Shown: positions 7,844 to 20,515 of the stretch, piece after piece
Numbering within the stretch: the stretch's first letter is position 1
How the letters are laid out: each line of letters begins with the position of its first letter
Source of the DNA: Mycobacterium sp. D16Q14
Lineage (GTDB): Bacteria; Actinomycetota; Actinomycetes; Mycobacteriales; Mycobacteriaceae
Direction of reading: 5' to 3'
Assembly (NCBI GenBank): GCA_002013415.1
Contig: MAEX01000007.1
Span: 1-64,000, forward strand
Length of the DNA stretch: 64,000 nt
Notes under the pieces: model-generated
What the model saw: the letters and a program-made list of their open reading frames with translations, nothing else
Told to the model about the DNA's origin: nothing
The model's database searches: none
Position numbers and translations under genes: made by a program

Positions 7844-9526
7844 CTACCGTGCGTTGAACGCATCGACGGCGGTGGGCAGTGTCACGAAAATCCGGCCCTC
7901 ACCGATCTTGCATAGCAACCCAGCCGTGGCCAGCGCGTCACGCAGGTCCTGTTTGACTCGTGCCATCGCGAAGACAATTCCCATGTTCTCCAAGTCTTCC
8001 CGGAGCCGATCAAGTGCGTCGAGCGCGGTCAGATCCACGTCGACATTCGCCTCCGCGCTAAGAATGAACCATTCGGCCGGTTCTGGCCCCGCGGCCACAG
8101 CCGCCATCGCGCGCTTACGGAAATCCTCTGCGTTGGCGAAACACAAAGGTGCGTCGTATCGATAGACCACGAGGCCGGGTACCGCGTGTGCGCCGGGGTA
8201 GTCATCAAGGTCATGCATTCCCGGCACTCCCGGTACAAACCCCAGCACGCTGTCGTGCGGGTGTGCGACACGGCGGAGTAGATCCAGGATCGACAAAGCC
8301 ACGGCCGTAAGGATTCCGTACAGCACCCCGACCCCAAGAACGGCGAATGTTGTGGCCAGGGCGATAATGAACTCGCTGCGACGAAAGCGGGCGAACCTGC
8401 GGTATTCGGGAACATCAACCAGCTTGATGGCGGCATACACCACGAGTGCCCCCAGGGCAGCGCGGGGAAATTGCTCCAAGGTTCCGTGCGCGAACATCAG
8501 CACCATCAGGACCAGTGCGAGTGTGGTCAAGGAATGTAGTTGGCTGCGGCTTCCTACCGAGTCTCCCAGTGCGGTCCGGCTGCCGCTAGAGCTGACCGGA
8601 AAACCTTGTGTAAGTCCGGATCCCAAATTGCACAGCCCCAGCGTGCGTAGCTCCGCGTTGGCGTCAATGTCTTCGTTGCGACGGACGGCGAATGCGCGTG
8701 CGGTCAAAATATTGTCGGAGAACGCCACGATCGCGACTCCGAGAGCAGGTATGACGAGGGCGCCCAGGCTATCGAGGCCCACCGGAGGTACCCCGGGGTG
8801 CGGCAGTCCTGCGGGGACTCGGCCGACGAGGTCGATGCCGGAACCGGCAGACGGCAGGACAGCCACTGCGGTCGTTGCCATCAACACCGCGATGAGCGGC
8901 CCTGGTGCTCGCGGTGCCCATCGTGCGAACACACCGAGCAGTGCGAGCACCGATGTAGTGACGATGATTGTGGGCCAACGGATCTGCTCGACGTGAACGG
9001 AAAATGACCTGATTTGCTCGATAAACTCGTCACCAGAACTGGCCGTGCCCGTAATGGCACCGAGCTGACTGCCCACCATCGTGATTCCCACGCCACCCAT
9101 GTAGCCAACAAGCACCGGGTGCGACAGCAGATTGGCGAGCAGACCAAGGCGAGCCAGCCCTGCGATCAAGCACACCACCCCGACGAGCAACGCCATCGCG
9201 GCCGCTAGCGCCGCATATCGGGCAGCGTCACCAAAGGCCAAGGGAGCCAACACTGCCGCGGTCATTAACGCGGTGGTCGACTCCGGTCCCACGGACAGCT
9301 GCCGGGACGAACCCAGCATCGCATAGATCGCCAACGGGGCCAGCGCCGCCCACAACCCCGCCACCGGCGGCAGGCCGGCCAGCGTCGCGTATGCCATGAC
9401 CTGCGGGACGAGGTATGCGGCCACCGTGATTCCGGCGAGGATATCTCCCCGCAGCCACCGTTTCTGATACCTCCGCAGCTGTGCCAGACCCGGCGCATAG
9501 TTCGCCCATTGCATGGTGAAGATCAT
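7844..9526 (-). CDS. SulP-family sulfate/anion permease with STAS domain
   Basis: Inner-membrane anion transporter of 560 residues. The N-terminal 400 residues hold the SulP core, with the signature QVMAYATLAGLPPVAGLWAA near residue 45 and SVGPESTTALM near 80. The C-terminal 130 residues form a STAS domain (VVYRYDAPLCFANAEDFR and the downstream strand ending in VDVDLTALDALDRL). Transport of sulfate or bicarbonate is likely by family; the actual anion is unknown. Alternative start ATG 9514 is possible; neither has a convincing ribosome site. In M. tuberculosis a SulP gene (Rv1739c) also neighbours dormancy genes, which fits the location. Confidence 0.9.
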   Translation of the reverse strand: MIFTMQWANYAPGLAQLRRYQKRWLRGDILAGITVAAYLVPQVMAYATLAGLPPVAGLWAALAPLAIYAMLGSSRQLSVGPESTTALMTAAVLAPLAFGDAARYAALAAAMALLVGVVCLIAGLARLGLLANLLSHPVLVGYMGGVGITMVGSQLGAITGTASSGDEFIEQIRSFSVHVEQIRWPTIIVTTSVLALLGVFARWAPRAPGPLIAVLMATTAVAVLPSAGSGIDLVGRVPAGLPHPGVPPVGLDSLGALVIPALGVAIVAFSDNILTARAFAVRRNEDIDANAELRTLGLCNLGSGLTQGFPVSSSGSRTALGDSVGSRSQLHSLTTLALVLMVLMFAHGTLEQFPRAALGALVVYAAIKLVDVPEYRRFARFRRSEFIIALATTFAVLGVGVLYGILTAVALSILDLLRRVAHPHDSVLGFVPGVPGMHDLDDYPGAHAVPGLVVYRYDAPLCFANAEDFRKRAMAAVAAGPEPAEWFILSAEANVDVDLTALDALDRLREDLENMGIVFAMARVKQDLRDALATAGLLCKIGEGRIFVTLPTAVDAFNAR

Positions 9527-9660
9527 GGTGCGTCAGCGGTTCTCACGCAGCTGAACGGACCTGATGACCAAGGACCCAGCTGCGACGGGCATAACTCTCT
9601 ACTAGAGGACGCCGAGCGGCGCGACGCTCTGTGGTGTCACTACCAGAGACAGGAACGACA

Positions 9661-9921
9661 ATGGACTTATCGAAGACGCCGGCATTCCGGATCGTGAAAA
9701 CGACTCCGATGGAACGATTCAGCTGGCTGGTCATGGGTGTGATTGTGCTGGCGACGGCTGTGCTGTTCTTGATGGACAAGACAGAACGTGTCTCCACGGT
9801 CGAGTTGGTGCTTCTCTGGGTGTTGGTTCTCGCCGGGATCAAGATGACAATCATCGCGGCATTCGGCCGCTATCCGTTGCCACGCTGGCTCAACTTCCTC
9901 GCCGCCAATCCGCCCAAATAG
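9661..9921 (+). CDS. Small two-helix membrane protein
   Basis: Protein of 86 residues with two hydrophobic segments (about residues 22-39 and 49-67) and a short polar C-terminus. AGGA lies 7 bases upstream of ATG 9661; an in-frame GTG/ATG region further upstream is less well placed. Its stop directly abuts the stop of the converging dosS gene. No family recognised. It is probably real because the ribosome site, membrane pattern and gene packing all agree, but its function is unknown. Confidence 0.6.
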   Translation: MDLSKTPAFRIVKTTPMERFSWLVMGVIVLATAVLFLMDKTERVSTVELVLLWVLVLAGIKMTIIAAFGRYPLPRWLNFLAANPPK

Positions 9922-12348
<2,427 letters not shown>

Positions 12349-12352
<4 letters not shown>

Positions 12353-14763
12353 CTCGTATGGTGTCCTTCCCATCGCCAATCCCGCACCTCCGGCAGGTCT
12401 TCGCCATGGGCACGTATCCACGCGTTGTGGCGTTCATGCATGCGGAGCATCTCGTCCCTGAGCCCTTGGGCGTCTGCGCATTCCAACAGGCCCGGTGTGC
12501 GCTCCACTACGTCGATCACCAGTTGGAATCGGTCCATCTTGTTCAGCACCAGCATGTCGAAGGGCGTGGTGGTGGTGCCCTCCTCCAGGTAGCCGCGAAC
12601 ATGCAGGTTCGCATGACCTGCCCGACGGTAGGTAAGCCGATGGATGAGCGCCGGGTAGCCATGGAAGGCGAAGATCACAGGACGGTCCGCGGTGAACAGC
12701 GTGTCGTAATCGACATCGGACATGCCATGCGGGTGCTGGCTATCGGGCTGCAGACGAAACAGATCAACGACGTTGACTACCCGGGCCTTTAACTGCGGCA
12801 GATGCTTTCGCAGTATCGACACGGCGGCCAGTACCTCGATGGTGGGTACGTCACCGGCACAGGCGAGGACAACGTCCGGGACGGCTCCCGCGTCACTGCT
12901 GGCCCATTCGAAGATATCGGCACCACGTGCGCAATGCAGCGCTGCCTGTTCAGGATTGAGCCATACCGGCGTGTAGTTCTTGCCGGCGACGATGACATTG
13001 ATGTAGTCGCGGCTGGCCAGGCAATGCGCCGCAACCGACAGCAGAGTGTTGGCATCCGGCGGTAGGTAGATGCGCGCCACCTCCGCGCGCTTGTTCGCAA
13101 TATTGTCGATGAAACCTGGATCCTGGTGTGAGAAGCCGTTATGGTCCTGACGCCACACATGGGACGTCAGCAGATAATTCAGTGACGCGATGGGGCGGCG
13201 CCACGGTAGTTGCCTGCTGATCTTGAGCCATTTGGCGTGCTGGTTCACCATCGAATCCACGATGTGGGCGAACGCCTCGTAGCAGGAGAACAAGCCATGG
13301 CGGCCCGTCAGCAAGTAGCCCTCCAGCCAGCCCTGGCACAGGTGTTCGGACAAGACCTCCATAACGCGACCATCTCGCGCCAGGTGCTGATCGCCGGGCA
13401 GAATCGTTGCGCTCCACTGTTTGTCTGTGACGTCATAGACGTCTCCGAGTTTGTTCGACTCGGTTTCGTCCGGCCCGAAAAGTCGGAAGTTCCTTCGGTC
13501 GGCGTTGCGGACCAACAATTCTCGAAGATAGCGGCCCAGGACCCTGGTCGGTGATGCGTCCACAGCGCCCGGCTGGCCGGTCACCACACCGAAGGTTCCC
13601 GGATCCGGCAGCGACAGCGGCGTCAGGAGCGTGCCACCGTTGGCATGCGGGTTCGACCCCATGCGTCGTTGCCCGGAGGGAATAAGCCGCGTTACAAGCT
13701 CATTCGGCGCCCCTGTCTCGTCGAAGAGCTCTTCAGGGTGGTAGGACCGCAGCCAGTGGGCAAGTTGGGTCCGATGTGTTGGGTTCTCACGCACATTGGC
13801 GATCGGTACCTGATGCGATCGCCATGTGCCCTCGACCTGATGTCCGTCAACCACAGCAGGGCCCGTCCACCCTTTCGGGCTGCGCAGAACGATCATGGGC
13901 CAGAAGGCGCGATGTAAAATCGGTACCTGGCAACGGGACAACGTCTGAAAGTCGCGGATCTCCATGATCGCCCGGTCCAGTGCAGCGGCCATCTGTTGGT
14001 GCATATCTTCGGGTTCATGGCCCGTGACGTAGATGGGTGTGTAGCCGTACCCCCGCAGCAGGCTCTCAAGCTCTTCATCGGTAATTCTCGATAGCACAGT
14101 GGGGTTGGCGATTTTGTAGCCGTTGAGATGAAGGATCGGTAGGACCGCACCGTCGGTCGCGGCGCTGAGGAATTTGTTGGCGTGCCAGCTGGCGGCCAGT
14201 GGCCCGGTCTCGGCCTCACCATCGCCGATCACGCAGACTGCGACCAGATCCGGGTTGTCCAACACAGCGCCATATGCATGGGCCAGGCTGTAACCCAGTT
14301 CGCCGCCCTCATGGATAGATCCGGGGACCTGCGGCGCTACATGACTGGGCACGCCTCCAGGAAATGAGAACTCCTGGAATAGCTTCCGCATACCCTGCCC
14401 GTCACGGGGGACATCGGGACGAATATCGCTATAACTGCCCTCGAGCCATGTATTCGCGAACAGCGCAGGCCCGCCATGCCCGGGCCCGGTGACGTAGATC
14501 GCGTTGACATCGTGAGTGATGATGGCCCGATTCATGTGGGCGTAGATGAAGTTCAGTCCCGGTGAGGTTCCCCAGTGCCCCAGCAGGCGGGGCTTGATGT
14601 GCTCGGCCCGCAGAGGTGCCGTCAGCAGCGGATTTTCCATGAGATAGATCTGACCAGCGGTGAGGTAGTTCGCGGCCCGCCACTGCGCATCCACTGCCGC
14701 GAGCTGATCGGCAGGTAAGGCGGCCGTGTGATGGCGCGCGGTTCCTGGCGTTGCCATACTCAT
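12349..14763 (-). CDS. xfp: Xylulose-5-phosphate/fructose-6-phosphate phosphoketolase
   Basis: Thiamine-diphosphate enzyme of 804 residues, the normal family length. It splits xylulose-5-phosphate (and often fructose-6-phosphate) with phosphate into acetyl phosphate and glyceraldehyde-3-phosphate (or erythrose-4-phosphate). Family landmarks are [17 protein letters not shown] near residue 65, [18 protein letters not shown] near 95, the ThDP motif [12 protein letters not shown] near 180, and [19 protein letters not shown] near 735. It is gene two of a tight operon: its ATG overlaps the stop of the preceding Usp gene, and its stop overlaps the dosR start. AGGAG lies 10 bases upstream. Acetyl phosphate it makes could feed ATP synthesis or phosphorylate response regulators; the latter is inference. 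Confidence 0.95.
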
Positions 14764-15662
14764 CGCTTCTCGTCTCCTGCATGTGGGCGAGCGACCAACA
14801 CCGGGCAGGGAGCTTGGTGAATGAGGGCGTGACTAGTCGAGCCGAGAAAGAAGCCTGCGACGTCGCCGCGTCCACGGCTGCCGACCACGAGCAGCTGCGC
14901 GTGCTGAGCCCAGTGCAGCAGGATGTCCGCGGGATTGCCCATCGCGACCACCCGGCGCACGGTGACATCGGGATACTTTTCCTGCCAGCCCGCCAGCCTC
15001 TCGGCGAGTATCTCGGCCTGCTGCTGCTCGGCGATATCCCAATCCATCATGTTCCAGGCGGTGTACGCGTACACATAGCTAGGCGGCACCTCGCCCCCGG
15101 CATTCACGGCCACCAACTCGGCGCCGCGCATGGACGCTTCCTCGAAGGCCCACGCGATTGCTTCCTCGCTTGAGGGAGATCCACTGACACCGACGATAAC
15201 CGGGCCCGCGGGCGGAGTTCCCAACTCGCGAACGACTACGACGGGGCTGTGCGCCTTCGCGGTCAATGCGACCGACACCGACCCTGCCATCATCCCGGTG
15301 AATCGGCCAAGCCCGCTAGATCCGACCACGGTAATGAATGCATCCTTGGACAGCTCGACAAGTGTGGGCACGGGCTGAGCGGTTACCTTGGCGGTAGCCA
15401 CTTCTAGATGGGGGTGCAGGGCGACGACGTGGTCCTTGGCCCGAGTAAGGAACTCCACGCCGTCGTTATCCATATGGTCGTAGAAGCTTGTCGACGCCGA
15501 CAGGTTAAAGCCGTAACCGAAGCTGCTGTAGTCGACAGCATGCACGAGCCGAAGAGGCAGATTGTGCCGTTCTGCCTCGGCCCCCGCCCATGTCAATGCA
15601 TGCAGAGCGGACGCAGATCCGTCGATGCCCACCAAAATGTATGGACGTGGTGTGGTGTTCAT
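14760..15662 (-). CDS. Universal stress protein (Rv3134c position, first gene of dos operon)
   Basis: Tandem-domain Usp of 300 residues. Domain 1 opens with ILVGIDGS and ends with [17 protein letters not shown]; domain 2 opens with VIVGVSGS (a Ser replacing the usual Asp) and ends with [17 protein letters not shown]. Both nucleotide loops look intact. GGAGG lies about 7 bases upstream of ATG 15662. It occupies the place of Rv3134c, the Usp gene cotranscribed with devR-devS in M. tuberculosis, but a phosphoketolase gene is inserted between. Its TGA overlaps the xfp ATG. A DosR-box-like sequence lies about 70 bases upstream, consistent with autoregulation of the operon. Confidence 0.9.
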   Translation of the reverse strand: MNTTPRPYILVGIDGSASALHALTWAGAEAERHNLPLRLVHAVDYSSFGYGFNLSASTSFYDHMDNDGVEFLTRAKDHVVALHPHLEVATAKVTAQPVPTLVELSKDAFITVVGSSGLGRFTGMMAGSVSVALTAKAHSPVVVVRELGTPPAGPVIVGVSGSPSSEEAIAWAFEEASMRGAELVAVNAGGEVPPSYVYAYTAWNMMDWDIAEQQQAEILAERLAGWQEKYPDVTVRRVVAMGNPADILLHWAQHAQLLVVGSRGRGDVAGFFLGSTSHALIHQAPCPVLVARPHAGDEKR

Positions 15663-15733
15663 GGTGTCCTCCGAGTTGGTCGGTACCAGTGGCTGGTGAC
15701 GACAACGCTATGGATCAGCCGTGCGATCTCCCA

Positions 15734-15747
15734 CGGTCAAAGGTCCC
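15734..15747 (-). promoter_or_regulatory. Possible DosR box for the Usp-xfp-dosRS operon
   Basis: On the minus strand GGGACCTTTGACCG matches 10 of 14 DosR core positions, including GGGAC and the T-T-N-G centre. It is 72 bases upstream of the operon's first start codon. It also lies about 150 bases upstream of the divergent nitroreductase gene, so one site could serve both. A weaker GGGAC-containing sequence is at 15818-15831. Confidence 0.42.
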
Positions 15748-15892
15748 GTTCCGCCGGGTAGCACGTCCCCGATCAGCAAGGCAATACGGTTCTTCGGTCC
15801 TAATGCACTGCCAAACCGGGACCAATTGCTCTCATCTGCGATCTCGCCTCAGTTCATGCTTGGTGCAGGGCGACTTACACGGAGGTATGGCT

Positions 15893-16867
15893 GTGACGCA
15901 GATAGTGCTAGGCCGTGATGTAGTCATCAAGGCAATCCAGGCCGCGTGCCGGGCGCCGTCGGTCCACAACAGTCAGCCGTGGCGTTGGGTTATGGATGAC
16001 GAACTCAAGCTCTTCCTCGACGTGAATCGCGTACTACGCGCCGACCCCTCGCAGCGGGAGGCCTTGATCAGCTGCGGTGCCGTGCTGGATCACTTTCGGG
16101 TGGCTGCGGCCGCTTTCGGTTGGCTAGTGCGCCCGGAGTACTTCCCGAACCCCAATGACCATACGCATGTGGCAACAATGAATTTCACCAAGATGCAGTA
16201 CGTCACCGACGCACACCGCGATCGCTTACATGCTTTGGAGCGGCGCTATACCGATCGACTCCCCTTCCTGCCGCCGCGCAGGTGGGCGGTGACCGAGCAG
16301 CTACTCCGGCAGGCAGTCAGCGACCGGGCCTTCCTCGATGTCCTCGCCGACGGGGCCCGTCCTCGCGTCGTTGAGGCAGCTCAGCTCAGTGAAGGACTTC
16401 GCCAATACGACTCAGAGTACAAGGCGGAGATCGATTGGTGGACTGCGCCGTTCAAGCTCTCCGAGGGAATCCCGGACAGCTCATTGCCCTCCGAGGAAGA
16501 AGGAAATCGAGTCGATATCGGCCGCGATTTTCCTTTCGCGCGGCATCAGGAGCGCCGTGCCGCCGTGCCGCAGGATAGGGCAACTTTGGTGGTGCTCTCG
16601 ACCGGCGATGATTCTGCAAAGGACTACGTGAAATGTGGCGAAGCCTTGTCAGCCTTGCTGATTGAAGCCACAGTTGCCGGGTCGGCCACATGCACTCTGA
16701 CCCATGTCACAGAGCTTGTCGCGAGTCGTCAGATCATCGAGGGGATCACTGACCGCGACTACCCGCAGGCGGTGGTCCGGATTGGCACGACGCCACCGCT
16801 GGAGCCGATACCGGCTCCCACGCCGCGGCGGCCACTCTCTGCTGTCCTCGAATTCGCGGGTAAGTAG
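15893..16867 (+). CDS. Acg-type nitroreductase-family protein
   Basis: FMN-fold nitroreductase of the Acg branch, about 324 residues. RAPSVHNSQPWRW lies near residue 16, ALISCGAVLDHFRVAAAAFG near 48, and a final strand VVRIG near 297. GGAGG at 15881-15885 sits 7 bases before GTG 15893; the ATG at 15887 is only 1-2 bases from it, so the GTG is preferred. It is divergent from the Usp-xfp-dosRS operon. Homologues (Rv2032, Rv3127, Rv3131) are DosR-controlled. Enzymatic activity is uncertain; Acg itself sequesters flavin rather than reducing nitro compounds. It is a paralogue of the protein at 4549. Confidence 0.85.
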   Translation: MTQIVLGRDVVIKAIQAACRAPSVHNSQPWRWVMDDELKLFLDVNRVLRADPSQREALISCGAVLDHFRVAAAAFGWLVRPEYFPNPNDHTHVATMNFTKMQYVTDAHRDRLHALERRYTDRLPFLPPRRWAVTEQLLRQAVSDRAFLDVLADGARPRVVEAAQLSEGLRQYDSEYKAEIDWWTAPFKLSEGIPDSSLPSEEEGNRVDIGRDFPFARHQERRAAVPQDRATLVVLSTGDDSAKDYVKCGEALSALLIEATVAGSATCTLTHVTELVASRQIIEGITDRDYPQAVVRIGTTPPLEPIPAPTPRRPLSAVLEFAGK

Positions 16868-16895
16868 CTTCATGCCGAGCGCCCCGGTGTACGGG

Positions 16896-17909
16896 CTAGG
16901 GAACGAGCACGGCGGCGCCGGTGATCCGGCCGGCGGCAAGATCTGACAGAGCACGGTCCGCATGTTGGAGTTCGTATCGGGGACCTGCCAGGTGGAGACG
17001 ATGTGTCGCGGCAAAGTCGAGGAATGCCCGCGAGTCGGACCGGGTGTTTGCCGTGACCGATCGAATCTGCCGCTCCTGGAACAGGTGCTGCTGATAATTC
17101 AGGGTAGGAATGTCGGTGAGGTGGATACCGGCGATGGCCAATGTGCCTCCCCGGTCAAGCGCCGCCAGCGCCGGCCCCACCAACTCCCCGACAGGCGCGA
17201 ACAGTATCGCGGCGTCCAGCGCAACGGGAGGCGCATCGGCGGGCCCCTGCGCCGAGCTGGCACCAAGCTCGAGGGCAAGTAGTTGGGCGTCCTTCCCCCG
17301 GGTCATCACGTGGACCTCGGCGCCCCGGGCCAGGGCGACCTGCGCGGTGATGTGTGCGCTGCCGCCAAATCCGTATAGGCCCAAGCGGCCACCCGCAGGC
17401 AGCTCTGCACGCTGCAGTGAGCGGTAACCGATGATGCCAGCACACAGCAGCGGGGCAAGCTCGGCGTCGGCGTACCCCGTAGGCAGCCCCAATGCGTAGG
17501 CTGCGGGCACCACCGCGAATTCTGCGTACCCACCGTCGGCATCCCAGCCTGTGTACAAAGATCCGGGACAAAGGTTTTCGTTGCCACGGAGGCAATACCT
17601 GCACGCACCGCACGTATGCCGAAGCCATGGGATGCCCACTCGATCGCCTACCCTGAAATCCGTGCCGTCCTGCTCGCCCAGTCCAACGACTTCGCCAACG
17701 ATCTCGTGTCCGGGCACAACGTTTGGCCTGTGCGGGACCAGATCACCCTCGGCGACATGAAGATCGGTACGGCAAACCCCGCAGGCAAGCACTCGCACCA
17801 GTAACTCCCCCGGGTGAGGCTCGGGCACTCGCAAGCGCACACGGCGCAGGGGCCCGCTCGCGATGAGGCCCGGCCGCTGTACCTGCCAGGCCCGCATCTC
17901 TGTGTCCAT
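16896..17909 (-). CDS. Zinc-dependent alcohol dehydrogenase (AdhA/AdhP-like)
   Basis: Medium-chain dehydrogenase of 337 residues that interconverts alcohols and aldehydes with NAD(P). Catalytic zinc ligands are in CGVCRTDLH and [10 protein letters not shown]; structural zinc cysteines are in [15 protein letters not shown]. The cofactor fold shows [10 protein letters not shown] near residue 178. Length and motifs match M. tuberculosis AdhA (Rv1862). AGGAGGGAAGG precedes ATG 17909. It lies 42 bases downstream of the Rv1733c-like gene on the same strand and is probably cotranscribed, so it may serve redox balance under hypoxia. Substrate unknown. Confidence 0.9.
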   Translation of the reverse strand: MDTEMRAWQVQRPGLIASGPLRRVRLRVPEPHPGELLVRVLACGVCRTDLHVAEGDLVPHRPNVVPGHEIVGEVVGLGEQDGTDFRVGDRVGIPWLRHTCGACRYCLRGNENLCPGSLYTGWDADGGYAEFAVVPAAYALGLPTGYADAELAPLLCAGIIGYRSLQRAELPAGGRLGLYGFGGSAHITAQVALARGAEVHVMTRGKDAQLLALELGASSAQGPADAPPVALDAAILFAPVGELVGPALAALDRGGTLAIAGIHLTDIPTLNYQQHLFQERQIRSVTANTRSDSRAFLDFAATHRLHLAGPRYELQHADRALSDLAAGRITGAAVLVP

Positions 17910-17951
17910 TGGCTGCCTTCCTCCCTTCTCCTTACGAATGAACCTACGAGC

Positions 17952-18545
17952 TCAATGGTCGCTTTTCCGGCGGCCCCCGCGATCCACCAGGGCATTGAAG
18001 TCTGATTCCCAGCGCGCATACCGGAGCCGATGGATGCGCCGGAGCACCAACCCGACGGTACCGACGATGAGACTCGTCATTGCCGTCCACAGCAGGACCG
18101 CGGCGGCAATGGCATCAGCTGCGGCGTCCCCCCGTGACGTCGGTGCCGACACACTGCGACCAGTAGGATCAACCCACATCAGGAACCTGTCTCCTGTATT
18201 GAGATCTGCACCGTAGCGGACAGTTTCGTGATGTTGCACGCCCCCGAGGCTCCACTGGGCTGGTACCAGAACGACCGGGCTGTACCGGGGTGCCACCGCG
18301 TGACTATCGCCGGTTGCCACTGCCTGCACCTGGTGGCGTGTATGCAATTGTTCGCTGCTGGTTCTGCTTCCGGCGTCGTACAGAGCTGTGCCGACCGCTC
18401 CCGCCACCGACAACATCACCAACGCCAACAGCAACCCCACCAGCTGAACAACGGCCGCGACCCGATCGCAGCCCCGGACCAAAGGATGGCGCCGGAACAA
18501 TCTGGTAAGCAGGACCTGCACATAGCCAAACACCAAGACATTCAT
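17952..18545 (-). CDS. Rv1733c-like two-helix membrane protein
   Basis: Membrane protein of 197 residues related to Rv1733c, a DosR-regulon latency antigen of M. tuberculosis. Shared traits are an N-terminal NPLVRG-like segment (RRHPLVRGCDRVAAVV), a first helix near 35-58, a long outer loop containing VPAQWSLGGV and GDRFLMWVD, a second helix near 155-175, and a basic C-terminus. Start 18545 is chosen because AGGAG precedes it by 5 bases; the frame continues upstream without homology. Function is unknown, possibly membrane adaptation in dormancy. It is first of a likely two-gene operon with the alcohol dehydrogenase and shares its upstream region with a Usp gene. Confidence 0.82.
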   Translation of the reverse strand: MNVLVFGYVQVLLTRLFRRHPLVRGCDRVAAVVQLVGLLLALVMLSVAGAVGTALYDAGSRTSSEQLHTRHQVQAVATGDSHAVAPRYSPVVLVPAQWSLGGVQHHETVRYGADLNTGDRFLMWVDPTGRSVSAPTSRGDAAADAIAAAVLLWTAMTSLIVGTVGLVLRRIHRLRYARWESDFNALVDRGGRRKSDH

Positions 18546-18701
18546 GACATCTCCTAGGCCGAGCATCGGCGGTAACCAGCTGATCGTCGCATCTGGTGCG
18601 TCCACGCTGCAGAGACCGCGGCCTCCACTTGACCAGGTCATTGGTCACGGTGCTCATCAACCCTTTGACACGGAGCGGCGTATACCACTGGCAGGGAATC
18701 G

Positions 18702-18716
18702 GGGACTTACGACTCC
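18702..18716 (+). promoter_or_regulatory. Possible DosR box between the Rv1733c-like and Usp genes
   Basis: GGGACTTACGACTCC, preceded by TCG, matches 11 of 14 core positions of the DosR consensus. It lies 88 bases before the Usp start at 18804 and about 155 bases before the divergent start at 18545. It shares the form GGGACT-NNN-GACTCC with the site at 3245. This is the best candidate in the window. Confidence 0.5.
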
Positions 18717-18803
18717 GCCCGGCGCCCGAAATCGGTCCTACCGTCAGTTCAGCCGATCAAAGGGCTGGCGAACCGCGTTCGATCACCCAAAGGAGTGAGT
18801 CCA

Positions 18804-19610
18804 ATGACTGATACCGACCGGCACGGGCCCGTAGTTGTTGGCATTGACGGTTCACGGGCCGCTGTTCACGCGGCCGAATGGGCTGTAGATGAAGCAATCA
18901 GCCGAGATGTGCCGCTGTGCCTGGTTCATGTGACCAGGCCCGTGGTCACCGCCAAATCTTTTGTGGACCAGTACAACATCGACAAGGAGTACGCAGAAAC
19001 GTCACTGCGTGATGCCGCGGCCGCTGTCAAGGAGACCGGAAAGCCCGTCAAGGTCGATTGCGTGATCCGTCACGGGCTGGCCTCGGATGCCTTGGCCGCA
19101 GAATCACAAACCGCGAGCCTCGTATGCGTTGGCTCCGAGGGATTCGGGCGATTGGCGAGTGCCTTTTGGGGCTCCACCGCAACTGAAATCGCCAAGCGAG
19201 CGCACTGCCCCGTCGCGATAGTCCATCGACCGGTGTTTGTCGCGCATGGTCTTCCCGTGTGGATCGCTGTGGCTGTCAACGGTCCTCAGGACACGGACAC
19301 CGTCATCGACCACGCGGTGCAGGAAGCACGACTTCGCCATCTTCCGATTCTTGCGGTGGGCACCTGGCAAGAGGACATGGGCGCATCGCCCTACGACGAA
19401 CTCGATCGACGCGTGGCGAGCCTGCGTGAACGTTATCCAGACGTCCACATGTACCCGGTTGCAGCACGTTCGGATATCGGCCATTTTCTCACGAACTGTG
19501 ATGAACCGATCCAGCTGGCAGTAGTGGGACGCGCAGATATTCCACATGTCATCCGTATGCGGCCTTCAGCAGAGCACGGCGATCGCACCATCCTGATCGT
19601 TCGCAACTAA
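18804..19610 (+). CDS. Universal stress protein, tandem domains, second degenerate
   Basis: Usp of 268 residues. Domain 1 has VVVGIDGS and a glycine loop GSEGFGRLASAFWGSTA, compatible with nucleotide binding. Domain 2 begins WIAVAVNG and lacks a recognisable ATP loop near the C-terminus, where the family motif is replaced by GRADIPHVIRM. Only the first domain is therefore likely to bind ATP. AAAGGAG lies about 10 bases upstream of ATG 18804; the in-frame GTG at 18795 would overlap that site. It is followed 32 bases later by another Usp gene on the same strand, so the two probably form an operon together with the GNAT gene. Confidence 0.85.
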   Translation: MTDTDRHGPVVVGIDGSRAAVHAAEWAVDEAISRDVPLCLVHVTRPVVTAKSFVDQYNIDKEYAETSLRDAAAAVKETGKPVKVDCVIRHGLASDALAAESQTASLVCVGSEGFGRLASAFWGSTATEIAKRAHCPVAIVHRPVFVAHGLPVWIAVAVNGPQDTDTVIDHAVQEARLRHLPILAVGTWQEDMGASPYDELDRRVASLRERYPDVHMYPVAARSDIGHFLTNCDEPIQLAVVGRADIPHVIRMRPSAEHGDRTILIVRN

Positions 19611-19642
19611 CAATTCATGATGACGAATGGGGTTGAAACACG

Positions 19643-20515
19643 ATGATATCCAAGAACCATCATGCGGGGATCGTGGTCGGGGTCGATGGATCGGCCTGTG
19701 CTGATATGGCGGTTCATTGGGCCGCACAAGAATCGAGCATGCGCAATGAACCGCTGACCCTCATCAGCGCCTTCGACATCGAACAAACCCATGTCTACGA
19801 CCAGCAACTCCGTGAGCGGATCTATCAATCGCGCGAACGTCAAGCGCAATTGGTCCTGGAAAACGCACAGTGCATTGCCGAAGAGGCCGCCGGGTGCGCC
19901 TTGCCCTCCGCACGCCGCCGAGTGGTATTCGGGCATCCGGTGTGGGCGCTCGTCGACGCTGCGCAGGAATCACGCCTACTCGTTGTCGGCAGTCGAGGAC
20001 GGCGCGCCCTCGACCGTCTGTTGCTGGGCTCGGTCAGTACCGCTGTCCTGCACCACGCGCGATGCCCCGTCGCGGTGATCCACAACGAGGCAACACTCGA
20101 CAAGCACGCTCCTGTCTTGCTCGGTGTCGACGGCTCACCGACATCAGAGCAAGCGACAGCCATTGCTTTCGATGAAGCATCACATCGGAAGGTTGGGTTG
20201 ATCGCCGTGCACGCCTGGCACATGCCCAACTTCTTCGAACCGGCATTTGATCTGCGTGCTACGGAAACTCAAGAAAGACAAACACTCGCCGAAAGACTGG
20301 CAGGATGGCAAGAACGCTACCCCGACGTGAAGGTCGACCGCCGTGTCGTATGTGATTACCCCAGCCCATACCTTATCGCCGAGTCCGCGCACGCCCAGCT
20401 TGTCGTTGTCGGCAGTCACGGCCGCGGGGGCTTCGCCGGAATGCTGCTCGGCGCAGTCAGTTCTGCCGTCGCTCAAGCCTCGCGAGTACCCGTCATCGTC
20501 GCACGGCGACCATGA
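19643..20515 (+). CDS. Universal stress protein, tandem Usp domains
   Basis: Usp of 290 residues, very similar in length and motif placement to the protein at 3321. Domain 1 has VVGVDGS and GSRGRRALDRLLLGSVS; domain 2 has LLGVDGS and GSHGRGGFAGMLLGAVS. Both halves keep the ATP-binding pattern. The ribosome site is weak (GGGG about 10 bases upstream). Its TGA overlaps the ATG of the GNAT acetyltransferase gene (ATGA), suggesting coupled synthesis of the stress protein and the enzyme. Confidence 0.9.
   Translation: MISKNHHAGIVVGVDGSACADMAVHWAAQESSMRNEPLTLISAFDIEQTHVYDQQLRERIYQSRERQAQLVLENAQCIAEEAAGCALPSARRRVVFGHPVWALVDAAQESRLLVVGSRGRRALDRLLLGSVSTAVLHHARCPVAVIHNEATLDKHAPVLLGVDGSPTSEQATAIAFDEASHRKVGLIAVHAWHMPNFFEPAFDLRATETQERQTLAERLAGWQERYPDVKVDRRVVCDYPSPYLIAESAHAQLVVVGSHGRGGFAGMLLGAVSSAVAQASRVPVIVARRP

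Noticed and set aside
9527..9660. DosR box upstream of the SulP gene
   Set aside because: Best match (GGGTCCTTGGTCAT on the minus strand) fits only 9 of 14 core positions with a broken GGGAC half, so it was not listed.
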